Of a stretch of DNA of 64,000 nucleotides, positions 49,301-52,255 are shown one piece after another. The position numbers were made by a program, and so were the translations under genes. The notes under the pieces are model-generated. The model had not been told where the DNA came from and ran no database searches. It saw nothing but the letters and a program-made list of their open reading frames with translations. Origin of the DNA: Ovis canadensis (lineage: Eukaryota; Chordata; Mammalia; Artiodactyla; Bovidae); contig NC_091255.1 of assembly GCF_042477335.2 (NCBI RefSeq), forward strand, positions 41,828,501 to 41,892,500. The letters run 5' to 3'. Every line of letters starts with the position of its first letter. The first letter of the stretch is position 1.

Positions 49301-51398
49301 ACAATACCCCCTTTGACTTTAGTTGCTGCGAGTTCTGGTGCTCTCTTGTATGTTACCAGGGTCTGGATTCTTCATGCTCCCATCCTGCTTTCTCTTGCAG
49401 CAGATGGTCAGCAGCACTGGGGTGCACTTTCAGTTTGTGAATGTGACTACTGTGTGTCAGTAATGACAGTTTATTCCACTTTCAGGAGGAGTTTGCAAAC
49501 CAAAGCTGCTCAGCAAGGCCAACAGCAGGAAATCGAAATCGCCTGTCCCGGGGCAGGGCTACCTGGGAGCGGAGCGGCCCTCATCGGTCTCCTCCGTGCA
49601 CTCAGAAGGGGACTATCACAGGCAGACGCCGGGCTGGGCCTGGGAGGACAGACCTTCCTCAACAGGTGAGGGGCTGCTGCCAGGGTGCAGGTCCGCATGA
49701 GCTGACGCCAAGGCCTTGGTTAGTGCTGCTCCTAAAATCAGGTGTTCTGCTAAAAAATGCTTTCCATTATGGTATGGTTAAAGGGTTCCACTGTTCTTAA
49801 TAGAAACTGAATTTACATAGTCTGAAAAATTTTAAGAATGTTTGATTACTAGCAGAGAGGAAGAGCTGTGAGCACAGCTGCCCTCAGGCCCCTTGCACCT
49901 GTGGAGAGCCGGTGGCGGCACCTGACGCAGGTGGCACGGCTGGGGCCTGTGGCTTCAGCTCTCCCACACCTTCTGCACAGATGTCCTCAGAGAAAGTTCT
50001 TAGGAGTTAATGGGAACCAAAACCAAACACAGAAGAAACCCGGCACCCCTCTGTAGGCTGTCATTTACAGACAAAAACAAAAGTCTAGGATATTTTTAAC
50101 GTTTGCCCTTTTATGACTATAAGCTGCACTGGGTCTTGGTTGTGGTGCTTATACGTCATTCTTACTGCTGTGCAAGGGCTTCCTATTGCAGTGCAGCAGC
50201 CTGTCTAGCTGTTGCCTGTGTTCAGTAGTTGGGCTGCACAGGCTTGGTTGACCTGTGGCATCACTGTTCCCTGACCAGGTATCAAATCTGAGTCCCCTGC
50301 ATTGGAAGCAGGTTCTTAACCACTGGTCCACCAGGGAAGTCCCCATTTTGTAACCTTTTAAAAATTACGAATAACCATGATAATAATGGAGGGCTTCCCT
50401 GGTGGCTCAGACTAAAGAATCTGCCTACAATGCAGGAAACTTGGGTTTTCCGATCTCTGGGTCGGGAATATCCCTTGGAGAAGGGAATGGTTACCTACGC
50501 CAGTACTCTTGCCTGGAGAATGCCGTGGACAGAGACTGGTGGGCTATAGTCCATGGGGTCACAAAGAGTCAGACGTGACTGAGTAATGAACACTTCCACT
50601 ATAACTGGGATAGTTGCTGTGGGTTTTAGAGTTTCATCTGTGCTTTTCAGAGGAATTAACTCCACAAATACAGCAATGGAAAAATCTGAACTGTGCCCCT
50701 CCTTTAGTTACAAATTTCTTATTGGTATTATAAAACATAATTTAAGGTACACTTAATCACTTTATAGTTTCTCCCACCACATGCAGAGTGGGGGCTTACT
50801 GGTTAGAAAACTTCCTAGACCAATGACTGTTTCTTCTTGTCTCTTTGATTCTGTGGTGTGTGCTCTGGTTTTAGCATTTCTTAGATTGTAGGTGGCTTCC
50901 TGGAGACAATGACACGATCTAGGCATTGGCAGAAGGTGCAGTGCTGTTGTGAGGCTTGTGTGTCCCCCTCTGCAGCCTGCCCCTGACCAGCTGGGCCCTT
51001 GTCCCCGAACTTCCTGCTTCCTCCTGTGTTACCAGAGTCTTAGTTTGAGCCAAAAATCCAGGAGTTCCACTTGGATTCAGCAGCAGCCCAGCCTCAAGTG
51101 CTCACTGGCTTTGTGTCCTTTTGGACGGTTGGTTGCTTGGAAACGGTGCAGCAGGGAGGTCTGTTCTGCCCCCACCCCGCACCCCGCTCAGATGTGCTCA
51201 CCTCTCTCCGCAGGCTCGACACAGTTCCCCTACAACCCCCTGACCATGCGGATGCTCAGCAGCACGCCCCCCGCACCTGTCTGCACTCCCACCTCGGCCA
51301 ACCCGGCTGCCCCGCACCAGCCGAGCAGGATATGGGAGCGGGAGCCGGCCCCGCTGCTGTCTGCACAGTACGAGACGCTGTCTGATAGCGACGACTGA
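1216..51398 (+). CDS. NCOR1: NCOR1 (nuclear receptor corepressor 1), 3' part of gene, 28 constitutive exons plus one cassette exon
   Basis: The spliced product is the C-terminal 1763 residues of NCOR1, a nuclear scaffold that joins HDAC3 and TBL1-type partners to unliganded nuclear receptors. Recognition rests on the CoRNR boxes IDVII, ICQII and LEDII, the repeated GSI-x-x-G motifs and the C-terminus ending YETLSDSDD. Exon lengths total 5292 nt with matching phases, so the reading frame is intact. The window opens just after the SANT2 region, so the deacetylase-activating and SANT domains lie upstream of position 1. If human NCOR1 has 46 exons, these are exons 19 to 46; this fits the 488-nt exon being the alternatively spliced exon 37 of the literature. 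The coordinates span introns; see W1 to W29. The neighbour TTC19 is convergent on the minus strand. Confidence 0.97.
2501..2702 (-). mobile_element. Bov-tA-type SINE
   Basis: Reverse complement of the bovine tRNA-headed SINE: the right edge reads as the inverse of the ggcttccctggtggctca head, and the left edge is the gtcgtgtccgactctgtga block. A likely target duplication, attaggg, occurs at 2494-2500 and 2708-2714. Confidence 0.9.
3128..3334 (-). mobile_element. Bov-tA-type SINE
   Basis: Same minus-strand SINE layout as the copy near 2.6 kb: degenerate tag, tgggattctccagg core, then the tRNA-like attgaacc and actgagct part. It is more diverged, with a disrupted head (atgagggagatccc). Confidence 0.88.
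3891..4167 (-). mobile_element. Dimeric ART2A/Bov-A2-like SINE
   Basis: Two tandem copies of the about 115-bp unit (gtgtccgactc, gaccccatag, gattctccag, ttgccattt), inverted, with no tRNA-like head. The right arm starts near 4036 after atgaaagtgaa. A gctgctgctgc run at the left edge is the inverse of the 3' cagcagcagc tail seen in plus-strand copies. Confidence 0.88.
4585..4745 (-). mobile_element. Old L2-like LINE fragment
   Basis: The stretch resembles the mammalian L2 module reading as 'sale to clinics, catch at tctcc-cagaatcaaagc': a ctctgctccacatcctgtg block followed by tctcgttcagaatcaaagctggaggcctacag. It is strongly diverged, so family and strand are tentative. Confidence 0.4.
4757..5625 (-). 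mobile_element. L1 3'-region fragment, antisense to NCOR1
   Basis: Contains the familiar inverse of mammalian L1 3' sequence: agttccatctgtgttgtc, then gaattgctggatcatatagtag, then ccatagtggctgcaccagttt, ending in actgactggtgtgagg. No coding capacity remains. A TA/TG simple repeat lies inside it at about 5226-5275. Confidence 0.8.
5226..5275. repeat. TA/TG simple repeat
   Basis: Alternating atatatttatatatg followed by gtgtgtgtgtgtatacacacac. It lies inside the antisense L1 fragment and is probably an expanded internal repeat. Confidence 0.85.
5830..5945 (+). mobile_element. L2 3'-tail-like fragment
   Basis: Ends in a degraded gttaggcacatatttgaatgaatgaaagcg, which resembles the L2 tail (cacatagtaggtgctcaataaatgtttgttgaatgaatg). 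Short and old. Confidence 0.4.
6712..6860 (+). mobile_element. Possible ancient L2/MIR-age fragment
   Basis: Has the weak consensus of attcatt, gtgccaggacctcagccttgtgctggtcacta and gtatggtgttcacaggctc, like the 'gtgccaggcactgtgctagg' repeats common in mammals. Family not assigned. Confidence 0.35.
7635..8305. mobile_element. hAT-Charlie/MER-type non-autonomous DNA transposon, split by an insertion
   Basis: Left end tagagctttgctgtccag and right end ggatggtgctgttcta are imperfect inverted repeats. The interior right part (aaatagcaaattttgataacttagtac to cacaagaaaaattaaaattac) matches the mammalian repeat that begins 'tgctgtccaatatggtagccac'. A Tigger-like unit interrupts it at about 7697-8052. 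Confidence 0.65.
7697..8052. mobile_element. Tigger-type (TcMar) element nested in the hAT copy
   Basis: Includes cccgcatatgcggtttcaaccagctgtggg, then aagtcatctcgagatgat, then gggacttgagcatctgtgg, and ends with the terminal palindrome gtggattttggtatctgtgg and ccgcagacaccaagggacagctgt. These are Tigger-family hallmarks. No transposase frame is present. Confidence 0.65.
8664..9216 (+). CDS. NCOR1: NCOR1 exon W2 (probably exon 20), 553 nt
   Basis: Longest exon here. Acceptor AG at 8662-8663, phase 1 in; donor gtgagg at 9217, phase 2 out. It encodes about 184 disordered residues rich in Glu, Asp, Pro and Ala, starting [20 protein letters not shown] and ending [12 protein letters not shown]. The ends are well conserved, while the middle differs strongly from the human sequence I know. 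GC content is far above the flanking introns. The 170-residue minus-strand frame over this exon is a composition shadow. Confidence 0.96.
9217..11752 (+). other. NCOR1 intron W2-W3
   Basis: About 2.5 kb. Contains one CHR-type SINE near its 3' end. The remainder (9217-11078, 11395-11752) is AT-rich with no repeat or exon I recognise, apart from a short tgtgtgtgtatgtacatg run near 11650. Confidence 0.7.
11088..11384 (-). mobile_element. CHR-type tRNA-derived SINE
   Basis: Inverse of the cetartiodactyl SINE that begins gggacttccctggtggtccag: the right edge reads tggaccaccagggaagtccc, and the left side has the ttgttgctgtgtgcaggcttctct arm. A perfect 10-bp target duplication, tgggtgaaat, flanks it at 11078-11087 and 11385-11394. 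Confidence 0.9.
11753..11882 (+). CDS. NCOR1: NCOR1 exon W3 (probably exon 21)
   Basis: 130 nt, phase 2 in and phase 0 out, between AG 11751-11752 and gtaagt. It encodes [16 protein letters not shown] followed by a segment ending [11 protein letters not shown]. The second residue is Met where human has Val as I recall it. Confidence 0.97.
12000..12305 (-). mobile_element. L1 3'-region fragment, antisense
   Basis: Contains accatcaccctcccctgcacccag, ttttatgaatttggctgcat and tccattcatctgttgaatgc, the inverse of L1 3' sequence around the point where attenuated copies end. Strongly diverged and non-coding. Confidence 0.65.
12890..13010 (-). mobile_element. Ruminant LINE-tail fragment
   Basis: The segment attcatttattataattggaggataattgcaatgttgtgttggtttctgccatacatcaacatg is a common piece of ruminant L1/BovB-associated 3' sequence. 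Short; family uncertain. Confidence 0.5.
13909..14184 (+). mobile_element. Dimeric ART2A/Bov-A2-like SINE with perfect TSD
   Basis: Two tandem units (ggagaaggcaatggcaaccc and ggagaagaaaatggcaaccc), each ending with a gacacgactga tag, joined by a cttttcactttcatgcatt linker and closed by a gcagcagcagcag tail. Flanked by an exact 11-bp duplication aacacaacttt at 13898-13908 and 14185-14195, so the insertion is fairly recent. Confidence 0.93.
14391..14586 (+). CDS. NCOR1: NCOR1 exon W4 (probably exon 22)
   Basis: 196 nt, phase 0 in and phase 1 out. Acceptor ctccctgtag; donor gtgggt at 14587. It encodes [20 protein letters not shown] and a predicted amphipathic helix with [11 protein letters not shown], ending PGRDWE. 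The next exon can be W5 (cassette) or W6, since both take the phase-1 G. Confidence 0.97.
14938..15045 (+). mobile_element. MIR-like SINE fragment
   Basis: Shows the MIR core order: gaccttgac, gtcgtgggcaagccacttgacc, ttctcagctttagtaaag. Old and diverged. Confidence 0.5.
15744..16828 (-). mobile_element. BovB (RTE-type) LINE, 5'-truncated, dead
   Basis: Read on the minus strand, it encodes RTE/BovB reverse transcriptase pieces: [14 protein letters not shown], a stop where Trp is expected, then [39 protein letters not shown] and RYADN. The downstream part ([33 protein letters not shown]) lies in shifted frames. The catalytic YADD is YADN here. The 3' end at 15744-15795 shares the gtgtccgactctttgtgacccca tag with the SINEs. 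A degraded L2-like tail follows at 16840-16880. Confidence 0.9.
18590..18725 (+). mobile_element. MIR-like SINE fragment
   Basis: tttgagcctcagttgcctcctctgtcaaatg resembles the MIR 'cctcagtttcctcatctgtaaaatg' core and is followed by a diverged MIR 3' part. Confidence 0.5.
19509..19556. repeat. TA-rich simple repeat
   Basis: gatgatatatatatataatatag followed by attatataattatatatatttg. It has no larger unit. Confidence 0.75.
20163..20312 (+). CDS. NCOR1: NCOR1 exon W5, optional cassette exon of 150 nt
   Basis: Acceptor cttccatag at 20162, donor gtaaat at 20313. Phase 1 in and phase 1 out, exactly 50 codons, so inclusion or skipping both keep the frame. It encodes [20 protein letters not shown], then [20 protein letters not shown] and ends near RSSGLP. 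The [15 protein letters not shown] and [10 protein letters not shown] motifs are familiar from NCoR/SMRT isoforms, while the human reference isoform I know goes directly from W4 to W6. Usage in this species is inferred. Confidence 0.85.
20313..21056 (+). other. NCOR1 intron W5-W6
   Basis: 744 nt of plain intron with no repeat I recognise. The acceptor has a long pyrimidine run (tttttttcttccttttaaaag). Confidence 0.75.
21057..21217 (+). CDS. NCOR1: NCOR1 exon W6 (probably exon 23)
   Basis: 161 nt, phase 1 in and phase 0 out. It encodes [20 protein letters not shown], then a [13 protein letters not shown] proline segment, and ends GGSISQ, the first GSI repeat, with the following GTP in the next exon. 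Confidence 0.97.
21218..22618 (+). other. NCOR1 intron W6-W7
   Basis: 1.4 kb. Holds one partial CHR-type SINE (listed). Elsewhere I see no repeat, no exon and no conserved signal. Confidence 0.7.
21712..21836 (-). mobile_element. CHR-type SINE, truncated
   Basis: Inverse head only: agttccctgaccagggatggaactc, then gagtcttaaccactggac and agggacgtccc. The tRNA-like A/B box region is present and the body is missing. Confidence 0.8.
22619..22739 (+). CDS. NCOR1: NCOR1 exon W7 (probably exon 24)
   Basis: 121 nt, phase 0 in and phase 1 out. It encodes [20 protein letters not shown] and then [20 protein letters not shown], carrying the second GSI motif. It is followed by an intron of only 93 nt (22740-22832), which has an in-frame stop two codons after the donor. 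Confidence 0.97.
22833..22934 (+). CDS. NCOR1: NCOR1 exon W8 (probably exon 25), with SUMO consensus
   Basis: 102 nt, phase 1 in and out. It encodes [20 protein letters not shown] and ends HEGVVRG over the next junction. IKQE is a psi-K-x-E sumoylation consensus; its Lys is residue 436 of the fragment, close to one of the reported NCoR SUMO sites. The following 341-nt intron contains nothing notable beyond T-rich sequence. Confidence 0.97.
23276..23376 (+). CDS. NCOR1: NCOR1 exon W9 (probably exon 26)
   Basis: 101 nt, phase 1 in and phase 0 out. It encodes [20 protein letters not shown] and ends SLRGSITQ, so two GSI motifs fall in one small exon. Confidence 0.97.
23377..24089 (+). other. NCOR1 intron W9-W10
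   Basis: 713 nt. No repeat, exon or conserved element recognised. Confidence 0.7.
24090..24258 (+). CDS. NCOR1: NCOR1 exon W10 (probably exon 27)
   Basis: 169 nt, phase 0 in and phase 1 out. It starts [20 protein letters not shown] and ends [17 protein letters not shown]. The [12 protein letters not shown] block is highly conserved in the NCoR/SMRT family. Confidence 0.98.
24325..24500 (+). mobile_element. MIR-like SINE fragment
   Basis: tttgggaaagtgagttttctttccccaagcccaggtttcccctctgtaatgt followed by agtgcttaacagcgtggagcccagagtaagtg follows MIR order. Old. Confidence 0.5.
24985..25078 (+). mobile_element. L2 3'-end fragment
   Basis: gttccttgagggaagcgacc, then ctgaccctcagtaaatatatttgaatgaatgaa. 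This matches the typical L2 3' end. Confidence 0.6.
25235..25375 (+). CDS. NCOR1: NCOR1 exon W11 (probably exon 28)
   Basis: 141 nt, phase 1 in and out. It encodes [20 protein letters not shown], then [20 protein letters not shown] and [15 protein letters not shown] is a divergent copy of the GSI repeat. Confidence 0.97.
25376..26621 (+). other. NCOR1 intron W11-W12
   Basis: 1.25 kb, very AT-rich in its first 200 nt. No repeat or exon recognised. Confidence 0.7.
26622..26705 (+). CDS. NCOR1: NCOR1 exon W12 (probably exon 29)
   Basis: 84 nt (28 codons), phase 1 in and out. It encodes [20 protein letters not shown] and LSGSIMHG. The GSI repeat reads GSIMHG, where human has GSIMQG as I recall it. 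Skipping would keep the frame. Confidence 0.97.
27040..27135 (-). mobile_element. Short L1 3'-region fragment just upstream of exon W13
   Basis: aatttatatgcaacaaaatttacagttataacagtttttaagtgtatagttcagtggcattaa is a common mammalian L1 3' segment in inverse orientation. It ends 33 nt before the W13 exon start. The other part of this 462-nt intron is unremarkable. Confidence 0.6.
27168..27424 (+). CDS. NCOR1: NCOR1 exon W13 (probably exon 30), with SUMO consensus
   Basis: 257 nt, phase 1 in and phase 0 out. It encodes [20 protein letters not shown], then [20 protein letters not shown] and a segment ending EGSISQ. IKRE at fragment residues 648-651 is a sumoylation consensus near another reported NCoR site. 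Two GSI-type motifs (GAITKG, GSISQG) are present. Confidence 0.98.
27645..28005 (+). CDS. NCOR1: NCOR1 exon W14 (probably exon 31)
   Basis: 361 nt, phase 0 in and phase 1 out. It begins [20 protein letters not shown] and includes [20 protein letters not shown] and [20 protein letters not shown]. It completes the last GSI-SQ-GTP repeat across the junction. The preceding intron is only 220 nt. Confidence 0.98.
28325..28540 (+). mobile_element. MIR SINE
   Basis: cttagcctttctgtgctctagtgtcctcatctgtgaactggaggtgtaatacc followed by gcagataaaatgaggtgatgtg and the cgcagtgtgggaagg 3' part. Good MIR order on the plus strand. Confidence 0.7.
28998..29275 (+). mobile_element. Dimeric ART2A/Bov-A2-like SINE with perfect TSD
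   Basis: Same two-unit structure as the copy near 14 kb, with the cttttcactttcatgcatt linker and cagcagcagcagcagc tail. Exact 11-bp duplication catggttgcac at 28987-28997 and 29276-29286. Confidence 0.93.
29881..30108 (+). CDS. NCOR1: NCOR1 exon W15 (probably exon 32)
   Basis: 228 nt, phase 1 in and out, after the acceptor ttttttctag. It encodes [20 protein letters not shown], then [20 protein letters not shown] and a segment ending FHRALDP. Confidence 0.97.
30172..30300 (-). mobile_element. L1 3'-region fragment
   Basis: attaggatacagttcagtggcttttcacaaactc and caagacacagaatattaccagcacccc are diverged inverse L1 3' sequence. Confidence 0.6.
31270..31640 (-). mobile_element. hAT-type non-autonomous DNA transposon remnant
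   Basis: ggtgcaaataaagttttattagaatacaagcc, then tttgtctgtggcggtttttacac, then agccctttggctaatctctgctgta follows the mammalian repeat whose consensus reads aataaagttttattggaacacagcc. Family name and orientation uncertain. A head-like duplicate cue in 31280-31390 is unclear. Confidence 0.5.
32090..32296 (+). CDS. NCOR1: NCOR1 exon W16 (probably exon 33)
   Basis: 207 nt, phase 1 in and out. It begins [20 protein letters not shown], continues [20 protein letters not shown] and ends GLPYPATRG. This is one of the best conserved stretches of the NCoR/SMRT C-terminal half; its exact role is not evident from sequence. Confidence 0.98.
32504..32526 (+). repeat. G-rich tract in intron W16-W17
   Basis: gggtgggggtggggggtgggg carries four close G runs, a candidate G-quadruplex. 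It lies in a 402-nt intron (32297-32698) that shows no other element. Confidence 0.7.
32699..32848 (+). CDS. NCOR1: NCOR1 exon W17 (probably exon 34)
   Basis: 150 nt, phase 1 in and out, so skippable in frame. It encodes [20 protein letters not shown], then [20 protein letters not shown] and [11 protein letters not shown]. The following 341-nt intron has no notable content. Confidence 0.98.
33190..33297 (+). CDS. NCOR1: NCOR1 exon W18 (probably exon 35), Arg-Glu run
   Basis: 108 nt, phase 1 in and out. It encodes [17 protein letters not shown], a short EKERER continuation and then [13 protein letters not shown]. The Arg-Glu run is built from repeated gagcgg-like codons and is shorter than in the human protein as I recall it. 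Confidence 0.96.
33298..34887 (+). other. NCOR1 intron W18-W19
   Basis: 1.6 kb with one minus-strand Bov-tA SINE (listed). No other repeat or exon recognised. Confidence 0.7.
33661..33862 (-). mobile_element. Bov-tA-type SINE
   Basis: Inverse copy: tcaattgtgtcctgctct tag, ccatggactgtagcctgcc, tggattcttgaccactgagccacctgggaag head. Diverged. Confidence 0.88.
34888..35053 (+). CDS. NCOR1: NCOR1 exon W19 (probably exon 36)
   Basis: 166 nt, phase 1 in and phase 2 out. It encodes [20 protein letters not shown], then [20 protein letters not shown] and ends [10 protein letters not shown] across the junction. The next intron is 169 nt; retention would give an immediate stop (atg taa). Confidence 0.97.
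35223..35710 (+). CDS. NCOR1: NCOR1 exon W20 (probably exon 37), first CoRNR box, internal 5' splice site
   Basis: 488 nt, phase 2 in and phase 1 out (donor gtatgt at 35711). It encodes [20 protein letters not shown] and [20 protein letters not shown], then a charged helix with EEN and EQQLEQK. After this come [20 protein letters not shown] and [25 protein letters not shown] (35626-35640) is the CoRNR box that binds unliganded receptors such as thyroid hormone receptor. A GT at 35462 (context gccg/gtcagt) would end the exon in the same phase and drop 249 nt; see findings. Confidence 0.98.
35626..35640 (+). other. NCOR1: CoRNR box IDVII (N3)
   Basis: Codons ata gac gtg atc atc. Residue 1256 of the fragment, equal to 1933 in human-like numbering. 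The L/I-x-x-I/V-I motif docks in the hydrophobic groove of unliganded nuclear receptors. Confidence 0.97.
35711..38006 (+). other. NCOR1 intron W20-W21
   Basis: 2.3 kb without any repeat I recognise. A second AG-flanked open stretch near 37712-37764 (after ttttctttttcag) lacks a good frame match and was not called. The acceptor for W21 is ttttcttttcttcaag. Confidence 0.7.
38007..38135 (+). CDS. NCOR1: NCOR1 exon W21 (probably exon 38)
   Basis: 129 nt, phase 1 in and out. It encodes [20 protein letters not shown] and then [20 protein letters not shown]. The DAIEVISPA block is conserved. It joins either the long or the short form of W20 in frame (Leu or Val at the joint). Confidence 0.97.
38136..38620 (+). 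other. NCOR1 intron W21-W22
   Basis: 485 nt, of which 38241-38354 is a truncated SINE. The rest is AT-rich. Confidence 0.75.
38241..38354 (+). mobile_element. Bov-tA/ART2A-type SINE, 5'-truncated
   Basis: Single unit: gatggcaatccactccagtac to gtcggacatgactgagcgacttcacttca. No tRNA-like head. Confidence 0.88.
38621..38778 (+). CDS. NCOR1: NCOR1 exon W22 (probably exon 39), first half of second CoRNR box
   Basis: 158 nt, phase 1 in and phase 0 out. It encodes [20 protein letters not shown], then a proline-rich stretch and [12 protein letters not shown]. The CoRNR motif ICQII is cut after Cys by the intron. The polyproline run ([10 protein letters not shown]) is longer than in human. Confidence 0.98.
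38952..39175 (+). CDS. NCOR1: NCOR1 exon W23 (probably exon 40), second half of second CoRNR box
   Basis: 224 nt, phase 0 in and phase 2 out. It begins [20 protein letters not shown], continues [20 protein letters not shown] and ends ETLLDKSRA. With W22 it makes the ICQII box (fragment residue 1378, human-like 2055), the main site for retinoic acid and thyroid receptors. Donor gtatag at 39176 is weak. Confidence 0.97.
40545..40729 (-). mobile_element. Bov-tA-type SINE
   Basis: Inverse copy: gtcactcagtcatgtccaactc, tggaattctctaggcc, then ccaatccagggattgaaccc and ctgagccccaagggaagcc. A likely attggta duplication flanks it. Confidence 0.88.
40905..40985 (-). mobile_element. CHR-type SINE 3' fragment
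   Basis: ttggctgtgctgggttttaactgtggcactcaggatctttagttgtgat matches the inverse of the 3' end of the CHR-type body. Partial. Confidence 0.55.
41131..41277 (+). CDS. NCOR1: NCOR1 exon W24 (probably exon 41), tandem acceptor
   Basis: 147 nt from the first AG (141 nt if the AG at 41135-41136 is used), phase 2 in and out. It encodes (S)[18 protein letters not shown], then [20 protein letters not shown] and ends EPAEQ(R). The human protein has one residue fewer than the longer form at this joint, as I recall it. Confidence 0.95.
41303..41340. repeat. Alternating purine-pyrimidine tract with NRF1-like palindrome
   Basis: gtgcgtgcgtgtgtgcgcgcgcgcatgcgcatgc: alternating TG/CG capable of left-handed DNA. 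It contains gcgcatgcgc at 41324-41333, which matches the NRF1 core, but the site is intronic. Confidence 0.7.
42457..42509 (+). repeat. G-run tract upstream of exon W25
   Basis: At least seven runs of three to six G within 53 nt, a strong G-quadruplex candidate. It lies 35 to 88 nt before the exon, in place of the usual polypyrimidine tract. Confidence 0.8.
42545..42687 (+). CDS. NCOR1: NCOR1 exon W25 (probably exon 42), NAGNAG acceptor
   Basis: 143 nt from the second AG of cagcag, phase 2 in and phase 1 out. It encodes [20 protein letters not shown] and [20 protein letters not shown], ending GGGDSDM. Using the first AG (exon start 42542) would add Ser before Arg. The second AG gives the Q-R-N joint known in human. 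Confidence 0.97.
42688..45434 (+). other. NCOR1 intron W25-W26
   Basis: 2.7 kb, GC-moderate. One inverse MIR-like piece (listed). The many open frames show no splice-supported or conserved content. Confidence 0.7.
43505..43640 (-). mobile_element. MIR-like SINE fragment
   Basis: cttcacaacactctacatgccac, then ccactttgtagatgaggacactgaggctt is the inverse MIR core. Confidence 0.65.
45435..45488 (+). CDS. NCOR1: NCOR1 exon W26 (probably exon 43), 54 nt, NAGNAG acceptor
   Basis: 54 nt (18 codons), phase 1 in and out. It encodes [18 protein letters not shown]. Acceptor acagcag permits starts at 45435 (three Ala) or 45438 (two Ala). The three-Ala form matches the human protein I know. Skipping keeps the frame. 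The next intron (45489-45861, 373 nt) shows nothing notable. Confidence 0.97.
45862..46083 (+). CDS. NCOR1: NCOR1 exon W27 (probably exon 44), third CoRNR box
   Basis: 222 nt, phase 1 in and out. It encodes [20 protein letters not shown], then [20 protein letters not shown] and ends [19 protein letters not shown] (45915-45929) is the C-terminal CoRNR box, fragment residue 1587 and human-like 2264. The [18 protein letters not shown] helix is nearly invariant in the family. Confidence 0.98.
46084..49485 (+). other. NCOR1 intron W27-W28
   Basis: 3.4 kb carrying a mariner (listed). From 46084 to 47030 and 48260 to 49480 no other element recognised; the 3' part is T/C-rich. Confidence 0.7.
47034..48255 (+). 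mobile_element. Mariner transposon, Hsmar1/SETMAR-like lineage, inactive
   Basis: 1222 nt between TA dinucleotides (47032-47033, 48256-48257). Terminal repeats ggttggtgcaaaagtaatta and the inverse of taattacgtttgcaccaacc. The plus-strand interior encodes broken transposase: [18 protein letters not shown] early on, then [26 protein letters not shown] in the middle, and [20 protein letters not shown] with [18 protein letters not shown] at the end. The C-terminal catalytic Asp block ([10 protein letters not shown]) is visible. Several stops and frameshifts, and a length short of about 1.29 kb, make it dead. Confidence 0.93.
49486..49665 (+). CDS. NCOR1: NCOR1 exon W28 (probably exon 45), tandem acceptor
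   Basis: 180 nt, phase 1 in and out. It encodes [20 protein letters not shown], then [20 protein letters not shown] and [19 protein letters not shown]. Acceptor caggag allows a start three bases on, dropping one Gly. Basic and serine-rich. Confidence 0.97.
50128..50343 (-). mobile_element. CHR-type SINE
   Basis: Inverse copy: right edge aaccactggtccaccagggaagtccc, interior ggcatcactgttccctgaccaggtatc. Good match. Confidence 0.88.
50391..50594 (+). mobile_element. Bov-tA-type SINE
   Basis: Full-length: gggcttccctggtggctcag head, ggttttccgatctctgggtcggg, ttgcctggagaatgccgtgg, gtcagacgtgactgagtaatgaacac tail. Confidence 0.92.
51214..51398 (+). CDS. NCOR1: NCOR1 exon W29 (last coding exon, probably exon 46), LSDSD tail
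   Basis: 185 nt coding, phase 1 in, ending at TGA 51396-51398. It encodes [20 protein letters not shown], a variable Pro/Ala stretch and [20 protein letters not shown] followed by SDD. The LSDSD end is the known docking site for the SPOC domain of SPEN/SHARP, strengthened by CK2-type phosphorylation in the family. Confidence 0.98.
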
Positions 51399-52255
51399 CC
51401 TGTGGGCAGGGGTCCCAGGGTTGGGGGGCTCCAGTTTCTGATGGCTTCCTTTCTAACTGCAGGCCCGATGCCTGCCCACCTAGGATTCGTGCCCAGAGAC
51501 TTTTCTGGAGAGCCTGGACCATGGACGGTAAAGAGACGATGGAAATTCATTTTGGGGTCAAATGAGGTTTGGAAAAGACTGCCTTGATACAGACAGTTCT
51601 GTGGATTATAGTAATAGTGGAGGGTCGACATGTAGAGTTTTTAAAAAGTGGATAATTCCTGTTCTTACATCTGTTTGTAAAGAAACCATGATGTCTCTAA
51701 TCACTCTGTAAATAGAGGACCTTTTTTGCAGTGTTCCCCTCGCTGTAGTATCTGGTGTACTTATGTTCAATCAGCACATCAACTTGGGGGTGATTTTTTA
51801 AAAATCTCTGGTCTACCTTTTTAACCCTTGCCTTCCAAACAACATCATACAGCCCAGTTCCATGGTGTTGGCTGTTACGGGCATTGTACTTTTATCCAAT
51901 TTTGTCTCTTCTAAGCTCAGATTCCTGGTGATGTTTAAAATCTTGTGGAGATGTTTAGATTTTTAACAGACGCTGCCATAAAATCTGTACATTAACGTAT
52001 TAGGGTCTAAAGGAGAAACAAAATTCTGCCATATTGTAAATTTCCAGGGCAGGCTTTTTTTTTTAAATTAGAGGCACTGAAAACATAGTACTGCATGGAT
52101 ATTGTTCTAGTTCAGTTTCTAACATTTTAAAGGCTTACTTGAGGTGTACGTACCTCGCTGTTACGCACACTGGTAATGAACCCCACCTTGGGTATTTGCC
52201 TGCATTTGATGCAGCAAAGCTTTTGGTTTGCAAATAAATCTGACTGCCCTGTCCA
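51399..52255 (+). other. NCOR1: NCOR1 3' UTR, minimum extent
   Basis: Downstream of the stop the first canonical poly(A) signal is aataaa at 52233-52238. Two later weaker signals (attaaa at 52567, 53228) and one at 53966 could extend the UTR, and the human transcript has a UTR near 3 kb as I recall it. No transposon interrupts 51399-54350. Confidence 0.7.
52233..52238 (+). terminator. Candidate NCOR1 poly(A) signal aataaa
   Basis: aataaa in the context gtttgcaaataaatctgactg. It is the first canonical signal after the stop, about 0.84 kb into the UTR. Whether it is the main site cannot be told from sequence. Confidence 0.5.

Larger units (their letters stand above)
49666..51213 (+). other. 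NCOR1 last intron, W28-W29
   Basis: 1.5 kb. A CHR-type SINE (minus) and a Bov-tA SINE (plus) lie back to back at 50.1-50.6 kb. Nothing else recognised. Confidence 0.75.
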
